From Budorcas taxicolor (lineage: Eukaryota > Chordata > Mammalia > Artiodactyla > Bovidae): a stretch of 64,000 nt of DNA. The notes under the pieces were generated by a model. It saw nothing but the letters and a program-made list of their open reading frames with translations, did not search any database and was not told the DNA's origin. Location: assembly GCF_023091745.1 (NCBI RefSeq), contig NC_068910.1, positions 38,117,272 through 38,181,271 of the forward strand, written 5' to 3'. This document shows, in pieces, positions 35,030-45,815 of the stretch. The position numbers were made by a program, and so were the translations under genes. Every line of letters begins with the position of its first letter. Position 1 is the stretch's first letter.

Positions 35030-35450
35030 GTGGTGGTTCAGTCATTGATTTCAGTTCTTCATTTCTCTGAAGTCATGGTGTATCTCCACATCCACGCTAT
35101 GGCCTCAGAGTGGCTGGAGTATAGGCCTCTGCCATTTGAATTTGGACTTTGCCATATGACGTGTTTTGGCCAATGGAAAGTTCGCAGACATGACATGAGC
35201 AATGCCTTGAAATATGCTAGCATGGGCGGGTCTGTCCTCTTGTGCTCCTGTCTTTTGCCATGAGAATAATATGTTCTGGGTAATCAGTTGCTGATTGAAA
35301 GAAAACGAGAAACTCACTAAGTAGAATGAATCCAGCCAAGCCCAGGGAACCCAGACATGTATGAGCCAGAAATAAATGTTTATTATTGTGAGCCAATGAA
35401 TTTGGGGTTGTTTTTAATGCAGCATTAGTATGGCAAGAGCTGACTGGAGC
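35030..35450 (+). repeat. MaLR-type solo LTR (MLT1-like)
   Basis: 'gccagaaataaatgtttattattgtgagcca' and 'tttggggttgtttttaatgcagcattagtatggcaagagctgac' are the diagnostic 3' end of MLT1-like LTRs; the upstream 'ttggccaatggaaagttcg' fits the same LTR. Confidence 0.6.
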
Positions 35451-35620
35451 AGACTCAAGCCCAAGATTTGTAGTGTGTAGCTTACTTCATTGCTGGATCT
35501 CTAATGGCTTACTATATGTAGGCCAGGGATACAAACTGATGGTGATCTGCCACTGCTCATTAAAGAAAAACTAATCAGATTCCTCATGTATATAGTACAT
35601 CAAACCTGGACATGTATAAG

Positions 35621-36605
35621 TCCTCTGCCTCTTTGAAACCCAGCTTATAACATCTGAAAGTTCTTGGTTCCTGTACTGCTGAAGCCTAACTTGAAGGATT
35701 TTGAGCATAAACTTGCTAGCCTGTGAAATGAGCACCACTATACAATATTTTGAACATTCTTTGGTATTGCCCTTCGTTGCGATTAGAATGAAAACTGACT
35801 TTTTTTAGTCCTGTGGCCATTGCTGAGTTTTCAAAATTTACTGACATATTGAGTGCAGCACTTCAACAACATTATCTTTTAGGATTTGAAATAGCTCAAC
35901 TAGAATTCCATCTCCTCTACTTGCTTTGTTCATAGTAAGTCTTCCTAAGGTCCACTTGACTTCACATTCCAGGATGTCTGACTCTGGGTGAGTGATCACA
36001 CCATCGTGGTTGTCTGGGTCATTAAGATCTTTTTTGTATAGTTATTCTGTGTATTCTTGTCACCTCTTCTTAATCTCTTCTGCTTCTGTTAGGTCTTTAC
36101 CGTTTCTGTCCTTTATCATGCCCATCCATGCATAAAACATTCTCTTGATATCTCCAATTTTCTTGAAGAGATCTCTAGTCTTCCCCATTCTATTATTTTT
36201 CTGGAAATTTCTATTATTTCTTTGTATTGTTCATTTAAGAAGGCCTTCTTATATCTTCTTGCTATCTCTGGAACTCGACATTCAGTTGGGGATATCTTTC
36301 CCTTTCTCCCTTGCCTTTCACTTTTCTTCTTTCCTCAGCTATTTGTAAAGCCTCCTCAGACAACCACTTTGCCTTCTTTCCTTTTCTTTAGGATAGTTTG
36401 GTCACTATCCTAGGATAGGATGGTCACTGCTTCCTGTACAGCAGTACAAACCTCCATCCATAGTTCTTTAGCCACTCTGTCTACAGGATCCAAAATTCTT
36501 GAATCTATTAATCAACTACACTGTATAATCATAAGGGGTTTAATTTGGGTCAGATCTGAAAGGCCTAAAGCCTGAATTTTGCAATAAGGACTTAATGATA
36601 TGAGA
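35621..36605 (-). mobile_element. Old BovB LINE internal/5' fragment
   Basis: Contains RT N-terminal and linker coding DNA only: from 'AGFRKGRG' at 35621 back to the endonuclease-RT linker at 36605. It has no BovB 3' end, which target-primed insertion should always leave, so it was cut by a later rearrangement. Its divergence matches the copy at 29449-30835, which holds exactly the complementary part with about 50 bp of overlap. Confidence 0.88.
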
Positions 36606-36617
36606 TATACATATGTA

Positions 36618-36711
36618 TCTCTCTCTCTCTCTGAGCCTGGTGGGCTGCCGTCTATGGGGTCGCACAGAGTTGGACACAACTGAAGTGACTTAGCAGCAGC
36701 AGCAGCAGCAG
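36618..36711 (+). mobile_element. (TC)n plus BovA SINE 3' fragment
   Basis: (TC)n at 36618-36632 joined directly to the BovA 3' half ('gagcctggtgggctgccgtc' ... (CAG)n). Confidence 0.8.
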
Positions 36712-36750
36712 TGACTTATAAAGAATATATCTTACTATAAACACTATATG

Positions 36751-37156
36751 TGTTGTTGTTGTTCAGTTGCTAAATTGTGTCTGACTCTTTGAGACCTCAT
36801 GGACTATAGCAGACCAGGCTCGCTTGTCCTTCACTATTTTCTGGAATTTTCTCAAATTCATGTCCACTGAGTCAATGATGCCATCCAACCATCTCATCCT
36901 CTGATGCCCCATTTTCCTCTTGTGCTCAATCTTTCCCAGCATCAGGAACTTTTTAGTGATTTGGCTCTTCTCATCAGGTGGCCAAAGTATTGGAGCTTCA
37001 GCTTCAGCATCAGTCCTTCAGTGTTGATTTCTTTTAGGATTGACCGGTTTGATCTCCTTGCAGTCCAAAGGACCTCTTACGAGTCTTCTCCAGCAACACA
37101 ATTCGAAAGCATCAATTCTCTGGTATTCAGGCTTCTTTATGGTCCAACTGTCACAT
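36751..37156 (-). mobile_element. Old BovB LINE 3' fragment
   Basis: Last ~400 bp of BovB with a (GTT)n tail on the plus strand, i.e. the (AAC)n type. TATAAAC at 36736-36742 and 37159-37165 may be a target duplication, though the left copy is 8 bp from the tail. Not collinear with 35621-36605 as one element. Confidence 0.88.
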
Positions 37157-37165
37157 AATATAAAC

Positions 37166-38178
37166 TATTCCATTTAAAATTTTTCACTTTTTGATGCCTA
37201 TAATCTGTCATTTCTGCTGACCTTTTTTCCACAGAACTTTTTGAAATCTTTTGGTATATTCTATCAAGAAGAATACCATCCTAAAACATTAGAAAAACCC
37301 TTCAAGAGACTTGTACTTTATCAGAATTAGAGAAGTTATCAAATGTATTGAAAGAAGTCACTGACTTTCAAAATCATCTCTTATTTTTCAAGAAGAAGGC
37401 AATGTAGAAACAAATTCTCTTCATTCAGTGAGTCCCCAGTTTGGGTTCTGAGAAGCTTAGAGACATTGTGAAGTCAAATCTTGTGTTATGTTTTTTTTTT
37501 TCCTCCGGGTTCACTCTTTTTGAGGTTTATGAGCAATATGGCTAGTGAGACATGGTGGCCTCCTAAGAAAAACTTTTTCAGGAAACAAAAAAACAAAATA
37601 AGACCCAGAGAAAAACCTGTTTTTCCTGATAATAAGTGAGAAGTATTGAGAACATTTGTAGTTGGTGCCCTTCTAAACTCCCTTCCTCCAGTAGTGCAGA
37701 TATATAATGAATAGTAAATGCAGTGGTTTGAATTCAGGCACAGCCCAGCCTGCTATAGCAGAGAAGTAAACTAGTAGGTGGTAGCAGCAGAAGGAACTCC
37801 TCAGATTGAAGCCTACTCACTTAAAATCTGCATGGGAAAAGAGACAGGGCATGACATACAAAGTAAAGCAAAAGAGACACAAAATAGAAACAGAACTAAG
37901 ATTCCTAGATTTTGATTCCAGATGATCCTTTTAAAGCAGGCAGTAATCCTTTTTGCTTTTTATTTCATTGACAAAAGGGATGAAGACAGATTTGACTGTA
38001 TTATTTTTTCAAGTGGATGACAGTAATACACAGCACGAGGAAGCAGTAGCTCTAAATTGTTTGATTCAATATGTTTTATAAAATAAAGGTACTGTGAACT
38101 GTGATAAAAACATAGAATGCTCAGTTAAATTAGAATTTGAGATAAATAATGAATATTTTTAGTATAAGTATATCCCAG
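37166..38178. other. Single-copy DNA
   Basis: T-run at about 37491-37501. No gene or confident repeat. Confidence 0.4.
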
Positions 38179-38187
38179 ATATTTCAT

Positions 38188-38407
38188 AGAAATATAGTAG
38201 TGTTAGTCGCTCAGTTGTATCTGACTCTTTGTAACCCTATGGACTGTAGACTGCCAGGCTCCTCTGTCCATGGAATTTTCCAGTCAAGAATACTGGAGTG
38301 GGTAGCCACTCCTTTCTCCAGGGGATTTTCCTGACTCAGGGATTGAACCCAGGTCACTTGCATTGCAGGCAGATTCTTCACCATCTGAGCCAGCAGGAAG
38401 ATCTCAA
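38188..38407 (-). mobile_element. Bov-tA SINE, full length
   Basis: Complete head, middle and tail. The B-box region reads 'gattgaacccaggtc' on this strand. Perfect 9-bp duplication ATATTTCAT at 38179-38187 and 38408-38416. Confidence 0.94.
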
Positions 38408-38416
38408 ATATTTCAT

Positions 38417-40214
38417 GGGATATACTAAACATTTTATTTGCTGTTTTTCTGGGATTCTATTAATAACATAACAGAGTATTTTGTATTGTAGCTGGCAACT
38501 CTAGTGAAAGTAGCAGTGTGTCATTTCTAAGACTAGGTCATAAAATGCATTATTACTTCCTCCTTCCTCTCTCATTGGGATCACTCTCTGGGGGAGGCCA
38601 GCTGCCATTTTGTCAAGACACTCAAGCAACCATATGACTAGACCCACATGGTGAAAAACTGAGGCCTCTAAAGAACAGTCAGCAAGGAACACAGTCTTCC
38701 TGACAACAGCCTTTAAATGATCTTCACTACAGCCTCATGAGACACTAAGCCAGAGCCACCCAGCTAAGCAGAATTCCTTACCAAGAGAAACTGTGAAATG
38801 ATAAACCATTTTTGTTTTAAGTGGCTAAGTTTGGACTAATAGTAAGAGACAACTAATAGAGCCACGTTGCTTAAATAGATGTACGTCTGTTCAGAATTCT
38901 GGTCAATCTTTCTGGCATATAATGAATCTTTTTGTTTAAAAGAAAATTTTCATGCAAAATATCACTTAATAGCATTCTCCTGTCAAAGACAGATCCAATA
39001 TAATACCGACTGAAATCTTTAAGGAAAAATTAATCAAGAATTATGTTTTTAGAGAAAATTTTAAATGAAAAACAGAAACAAATACTAAGTACACTGTCAA
39101 ATACAACAGATTTTGAATCTGCATTAGAGATTACAAGCTTTCACACTGATTATGATATTTGATTACTGAAATAAAGCAAAACTATGAACCACCCCCATAC
39201 CCACAAACTTTAGAAGTTTCAATGATATGCTAAAGTCATACTGCTAGGATTCCAATGCAGATCTCAACATTTTTTTTTTTAAGTGCTTCTCACACCTGCA
39301 GAGTGTCTCTTTCTGACACTGGCCATTGATCTTTAATAATCTTCTGTCTCAGGCAGTTTCCAGTTAAAATGTTAAAATGTTAAAATGAAGTATAGAAAAC
39401 TGGTCATCAATCATGTGAAATCAAACAATAGTTAACTCCTGATCTCTGAAAACTGAGTTTTAACTTTAATTCAGCAGCCATGGTTGACAATGCCTTCGGT
39501 GGTCAAGGGTTGACTCAATTCTTCAGCAAGTCCTGTCATGCTATTTGGGTTGACATTTTCTATCATGAGAAGCTGTCCTAAACAACAACAACAACAACAA
39601 CAAACTGACAAATTTGGGATGAACCTGTCATAAGCAAGAAGTGCAAGACAAAGAAAAACATGGTGAAAGTGCAATTCTTGTACTCCCACTCTTGGAGTTT
39701 TCATGCATGACTCCCCAGTGCCCTTCCCAGGAGTCCTGGGTGTGACTAGAGCCAAACTATGTAAGTTGTGCTATATAATTCATCATCAATTGTTTGTCGA
39801 TTACATTATTCAGCTTCAATGTACAAATATATATTGGAATCTTCTTTTAAAATTTGAATTAAGGAAAAGCTTTATTTATTCTGTAAACCTGTTACATATT
39901 CAATGGGCAATATTATAAATGGAAGGGGAAATAATTATAAAAGGAAAGAGAAAGATATTAAAAGTTGGTTAGTAAAACTTTTTTAAGTGAATAAACTCAG
40001 GTAAATAAATTCAGGTCACAGTCAGAAATCATGGTACAGAAGGGAAATAAAACAGTAAGAGAGTCAAGAGGAACCCTCAGAAGGATTTGCCTTGAAGAGT
40101 AAGGAGCAACCAAGAACACCGGAGAGAGCTGAACAAATGGAAACCTGTTCCTCTTAAATGCTTCACTGTGGACTCCTGCTTGTCCTGGGATTAAAATGAA
40201 AATATTTGCACATA
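38417..40214. other. Single-copy AT-rich DNA with an (AAC)n tract
   Basis: (CAA)n at about 39579-39604. The tail of an eroded BovB was considered here but no BovB sequence abuts it. No gene seen. Confidence 0.4.
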
Positions 40215-40598
40215 ACTCAAGTGTCTTAGTCCAGGCTGCTATAACAAAGTACCATAGACAGCATGACTTGTAAACAACAGAAATTTATTTCTCACAGGTC
40301 TGGAGGCTAGAAGTCTAAGACCAATGCCACCAGCATGGTTGGCTTCTGGTAAGGGCCCTTTTCCAGACTGCAGTCTGCCAGCTTCTCTTTGTATTATTAT
40401 ATGACAGAAAGGAGACAGAAGAAGCAAGCTCTCACATGACTTTTATAAGGGCACTAACCTCATTCATGAGGGCACCACCTTCAAGACCTCATCTAAACCT
40501 AATTATTTAAAGCCCCATCTCCTAATACTAAAACATTTAGGGTATCAACATAAGAATTTTGGGAGGACACAAAATTTAGTCCATGACATGAAGCAAAT
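40215..40598 (-). repeat. MaLR-type solo LTR (MST-like)
   Basis: Reverse orientation of the MST/THE1-type LTR: 'gctgctataacaaagtaccatagac', 'acaacagaaatttatttctcacag', 'ttataagggcactaacctcattcatgagggcaccacc', 'gccccatctcctaatac', 'atttagtccatgaca'. No internal ERV sequence. Confidence 0.85.
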
Positions 40599-40958
40599 AG
40601 CAATTAGAAGGGGAGCTACAGGTTATCTCCACCTTGAGAAAAGGTCTATGGAGGACTTTGAAGATAACCAAAAATAAAAATAAATCAGGAAGGTGAAAAA
40701 TTTAGGCATTAACAAAAAAATTACTTGAGCTTATAGCATTAAATAGATTTCTAGATTCTGCAGACCTATTGTTTCTCTCAATGCTGGTCAAATCATTGTA
40801 GGCAAAAAATGATGTGATTGCTTATCTCAGTTCTCTTACTTGTTCTACTCATAAGCACTGCTGCTTGAAAAGAAGTCCCAGGAACCCAGAACTCACTCTC
40901 CTGGAATCCTTAGTGGATTCAATGAAATGGAGCAATAGAACATCCTACACTGTTACTG
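40599..40958. other. Single-copy DNA
   Basis: Nothing supportable. Confidence 0.35.
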
Positions 40959-41180
40959 GGCTTTCTTGGTGGCTCAGACGGTAAAGAATCTGTGTGCAAT
41001 CCAGAAGACTGGAGTTCAATCCCTGGGTTGGGAAGATGCCCTGGAGAAGAGACTGGCTACCCACTCCAGTATTCTTGTCTGTGGGAATCCCATGGACCGA
41101 GGAGTCTGGTAGGCTGTGGTCCATGAGGTCACAAGAGCTGGACACGATCAAGCGCTTAACACTTTCTTTTTCACTTTCAC
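40959..41180 (+). mobile_element. Bov-tA SINE, full length
   Basis: 'gggctttcttggtggctcagacgg' head to a 'ttttcactttcaccc' tail. Moderately diverged. Confidence 0.9.
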
Positions 41181-42709
41181 CCTCTTACCATGTCAGAGAA
41201 ATGCATGGTGTCTCTGCCCCAGATATGGAGCAGAGAGTCAACACTAACCTTTTCTTCTGTAAAAAGAGGAGTGCATCAAATAAATGCTCACAAAGCCCCA
41301 AAGTTTCTGCCAGGTACACTGCTTTCTTCTGAGAAAACTATTATAGGAAGAGGTTTATCCAGAGAGTAGCATGCTTTTTTCCATCTCCCCAGTCCAAATC
41401 AGCCATGAATGATTGAAATGGAGTTGTCTATGCTGGGAAGTGACTTTTAGGGTGACTTAGCTTGAGAACTCTGTCCAATAGGAATGCTTTAGATTACTAA
41501 TGACCAACTATTCCAATTGATTTTCCTCTCCTGGAGAATTAGAATGTAAGATAAATAAAGAGGATTGGAAATCAACTCAGTAAGGGAGTGGAAACAAACA
41601 GGAAGAAAAAAGTCTGAGTCATGAAGGTAGCTGACTTAAGGTTTGTTCCTGGGTCACTAAAACCCCTGCCCTACTATGAACATTAGAGCTCTGAGTGAGG
41701 CATGTCTGTATATTTACTGACAGGGTTTCTAGTCTTTACCTTATAGAATATTTCTAACAGTAAAATCTCTCTTGTCTGAGGTAAAGTGAACATGTATCTC
41801 CTCCTTCCCATCAGAAAAAATAAAATAAAAACAAAAACTTGTTTAAGAAAAGAGCCTTATAATTTTGTTTCCAGATTTGTCTTGGCAACCTGGAACCTCT
41901 TTGCCAAATCTTGTTTAACAATTATATTAACTCTAATTGTTAAGAGTTTTGCTTCTTCCCCATGCCTTAGCCCTTTATATTTCCTATAGATAAGCTTTGT
42001 GTGTGTACATATGTGTTTCAGACACCAGAATTTTTCTGATACTAGTTGCTCAGTCTTTGGAGTGTCAGACGGCCAAGAAAACAAGCCATACAACTTAATG
42101 GAGCCTCTGAAATCTGCCTTCCTAAATATTTTTATGAATGCCTTCAAATGTCAAGATCTTTGGGCTTTAGTAATTTCTAATTTGTCTAAAAAAGAAAGAA
42201 ATTGAAGACTGAAGTACCAAACAGCTGTCCAAAGTTCAGACATAATCCTTACACGAATAATTCTGACCCCAGACACAGATGCAGGGCTGCAAAATACATC
42301 AGATTCTGTGTCTGCTTTTCAAAGGCTGATGTAGGGCTGGTATTCTCTTCTAAGTGGAGAAATAACTGTGTATAGTGAAATCTTAGTATGACTCCTAAAA
42401 ATACCCTCATGTTTCTCTATTTTGTGAATTTTAACTCCAGAATCCCAAAAAGCAGATGAAATGAAATTGGGAGGAGAATAATTATAGACGAAGAATCACA
42501 CCCCCCCCCCCCCCATCCTAGTTACGTATATAACATCCATTTCATTAATGCTACCTGTTTTTCTTTTCTACAAAATCAGCAGCAGACTTCTTGGCAGATG
42601 GCACTGTAAAGCATCCTGAGGTCCTCTTATCCAACACTTCAAACGGCTTTGTTATTTTTCCCTCTCTCCACACCAGTCCCAACCAAGCAGGAACTAGTTA
42701 CACTCACTC
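41181..42709. other. Single-copy DNA with a C14 run
   Basis: Homopolymer C at 42501-42514. Frames at 41786-41989 and 41857-42147 are short and featureless. Confidence 0.4.
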
Positions 42710-42830
42710 AATAAAATGTACTTTTATTGAGCACAGCTTGTGTCTTGGCAGCATGCTAGATACAAGGAATATAATACTGAACAAGAATGCATGATGCCTG
42801 CCTTCTTGGAATGTATATTCCTCCACTGGT
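42710..42830 (+). repeat. Ancient interspersed-repeat remnant
   Basis: 'tttattgagcacagcttgtgtcttggcagcatgctagatacaagg' is the diverged 'stays-in-every-mammal' L2/MIR-era signature also seen at 1985. Confidence 0.35.
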
Positions 42831-43479
42831 TCTCAACTAGGAAAAATATTCACTCATATACAGAATTTGGAAATAAATGGTGGTATCTTTGAGTGTCAAA
42901 TGACTTGGACAATCTACTGGTATTTAGTGAGCACCATATGGGATAATTTAACACAGTGAAGAATTGTCTTGAACAAAATGCCAAAAACTCTGTGACTGAG
43001 AAATAAACAATTACAATAGAATGTGTTAAGTTCTATTATGAGAAGTATAGGAAGCCTTTGAAAGCACGTCAGGGACACCAACACAGTTTGGAGGTAGGAG
43101 CCAGTTTGCAACATTTAAGCTGAAAGAAAACCAATGGGAAGAGTTAGCAAGGTGGTAGTTGGGTAGGAGAATTGAGTTGCAGTCAATTTTATAAAATTAC
43201 TGAATGAATAACTAAGTTTATGAATAACAGATGGATGATTCTTGTTTATCTCCCATTTTTATCCATGAATTGTTGGTTTGGGTCAATGACTCTCTGTTTG
43301 TAATGTTATTTTAGCAACAAATATTGTCAATTATTGGGTAAGTTTGCATTTATAATACTCATCATTGTTTGAAGAAAGAGAGTAAAATCTCCAAAATGTA
43401 AAACTTGACACATGTCCATGGACTGGACTTGAAATTTTTCTAGTTTACTTTCCTTTTATCTACTGTATCTTTACACTTC
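42831..43479. other. Single-copy AT-rich DNA
   Basis: No gene or repeat recognised. Confidence 0.4.
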
Positions 43480-44952
43480 AGCTCAGTTCAGTCGGTCAGT
43501 CGTGTCCAGCTCTTTAGGACCACATGAATCACAGCACACCAGGCCTCCCTGTCCATCACCAACTCAAACTCCCGGAGTTCACCCAAACTCATGTGCATCA
43601 AGTTGGTGATGCCATCCAGCCATCTCATCCTCTGTCGTCCCCTTCTCCTCCTGCCCCCAGTCCCTCCCAGCATCAGAGTCTTTTCCGATGAGTCAACTCT
43701 TCGCATGAGGTGGCCGAAGTATTAGAGTTTCAGCTTTAGCATCAGTCCTTCCAATGAACACCCAGGACTGGTCTCCTTTAGGATGGATTGATTGGATCTC
43801 CTTGCAGTCCAAGGGGCTCAGAAGAGTCTTCTCCAGCACCACAGTTCAAAAGCATCAATTCTTCAGTGCTCAGCTTTCTTCACAGTCCAACTCTGACATC
43901 CATACATGACCACAGGAAAAACCATAGCCTTGACTGTATGGACCTTGTTGGCAAAGTAATATCTCTGCTTTTTAATATGCTACTAGGTTGGTCATAACTT
44001 TCCTTCCAAGGAGTAAGCATCTTTTAATTTCATGGCTGCAATCACTATCTGCAGTGATTTTAGAGCCCAAAAAAATTAAGTCTGACACTGTTTCCACTGT
44101 TTCCCCATCTATTTCACATGAAGTGATGGGACCAGATGCCATGATCTTCGTTTTCTGAATGTTGAGCTTTAAGCCAACTTTTTCGCTCTCCTCTTTCACT
44201 TTCATCAAGAGGCTTTTTAGTTCTTCTTCACTTTCTGCCATAAGGGTGGTCTCATCTGCATATCTGAGGTTATTGATATTTCTCCCGGCAATCTTGATTC
44301 CAGCTTGTGCTTCATCCAACCCAGTGTTTCTCATGATGTACTCTGCATAGAAGTTAAATAAGCAGGGTGACAATATACAGCCTAGACGTACTCCTTTTCC
44401 TAGTTGGAAACAGTCTGTTGTTCCATGTCCAGTTCTAACTGTTGCTTCCTGACCTACATACAGATTTCTCAAGAGGCAGGTCAGGTGGTCTGGTATTCCC
44501 ATCTCTTTCAGAATTTTCCACAGTTTATTGTGATCCACAGAGTCAAAGGCTTTGGCATAGTCAATAAAGCAGAAATAGATGTTTTTCTGGAGCTCTCTTG
44601 CTTTTTTGATGATCCAGCAGATGTTGACAATTTGATCTCTGGTTCCTCTGCCTTTTCTAAAACCAGCTTGAACATCAGGGAGTTCACGGTTCACGTATTG
44701 CTGAAGCCTGACTTGGAGAATTTTGGGCATTACTTTACTAGCATGTGAGATAAGTGCAATTGTGTGATATTTGAGCATTCTTTGGCATTGCCTTTCTTTG
44801 GGATTGGAATGAAAACTGACCTTTTCCAGTCCTGTGGCCACTGCTGAGTTTTCCAAATGTGCCAGCATATTGAGTACAGCACTTTCACAGCATCATCTTT
44901 CAGGATTTGAAACAGCTCAACTGGAATTCCATCACCTCCACTAGCTTTGTTC
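43480..44952 (-). mobile_element. BovB LINE, 5'-truncated, 298-codon RT remnant
   Basis: Covers BovB from the 'NKASGGDG' codons to the GTTCA-type 3' end. An open frame at 43972-44868 spans most of the RT domain (FIDYAKAFD, then GCILSPCLFN), but its active site is YADE instead of YADD, so it could not polymerise. A frameshift at the left end of that frame removes the C-terminal region. It shares RLGC, FNFY and NTGLDE variants with the copy at 45816-47459, placing both in one subfamily. Confidence 0.93.
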
Positions 44953-45600
44953 AAGTCCATATTTCCTTCATCAGTGAGCAGGCAGTGCTTTATCATTCTC
45001 CAGTGTACATAGCTTCCCAGTTAATGGTCAAACCTGAATGGGTTTAGGTTAAGTCTGAATTAAATGAAGTCATATATTTGCTATCACACATTCCCAAGTA
45101 CTCATAAGTTTCTAAATGCTTCTGTTTCATAAGGCTCAGCTATTACCTGTTTTCCTCAAGTCTCAGCTCTTGTTTGGCTGAAAAATTCTACCAGCCACAA
45201 TCATTATCTTGCTTCAGCCAAGACTCATCAAATGTCCCCAGAGAGCTGCTCTCAGACATCTCTGTAGGCAAAGATAGGTGTACCTCAGGGCCAGAATCAG
45301 ACACAAAAACTGTCAATTTTTAAAATGTGTAGGTGGCCAATTTAGGTCAGCTTAATTTTTTTTTTTTAAGAAAGAAAATAAACTGCATATACACACTATT
45401 TCTCTTCAGTCCATCCTCATGTAGTTTGAGGGAAAGACAAAGAGTTAGAAAAGTGGATATAAAACATTCAACACATTTAAAATCACAGGATGTTTGAACT
45501 GGAAGGGTCGTAGAGAGCCCAGTGCCCCTGGTTTACAGATGAGAAGAGTGAGAATAACAGCCGGTAAAGAACTAGTCCATGTCATCATGCTGGTACTAAG
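44953..45600. other. Single-copy spacer between two BovB copies
   Basis: T10 run near 45358-45368. No gene seen. Confidence 0.4.
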
Positions 45601-45815
45601 CACCAGCATGGTTGAGAGCATAAGCTGTGCAGTCAGGTAATCTGAGCTGACGTTCCAATGTTTCCACTTATTTCATCCCATTTAGTTTCAATGGCCACCC
45701 AAGTAATTGAATTATAAGGATTCTAATATATTTAGATTACAGGTTTAGTGTAAGAATTAAATAAAACATATACATAGAGGATTAATACAGTGTGCAGCAG
45801 GTAGTAAATGACCAC
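45601..45815 (+). repeat. MIR-like remnant interrupted by BovB
   Basis: 'gttgagagcataagctgtgcagtcagg' and '...ttaatacagtgtgcagcaggtagtaaatgacca' are the two ends of a diverged MIR; the BovB follows directly. Confidence 0.5.

Noticed and set aside
35621..37156. Reading the two minus-strand BovB pieces as one deleted element
   Set aside because: Their order is wrong: the 3'-terminal piece lies on the 5' side of the internal piece, so they cannot be one collinear copy.
39579..39604. (CAA)n as a BovB tail
   Set aside because: No BovB sequence lies next to it; treated as a simple repeat.
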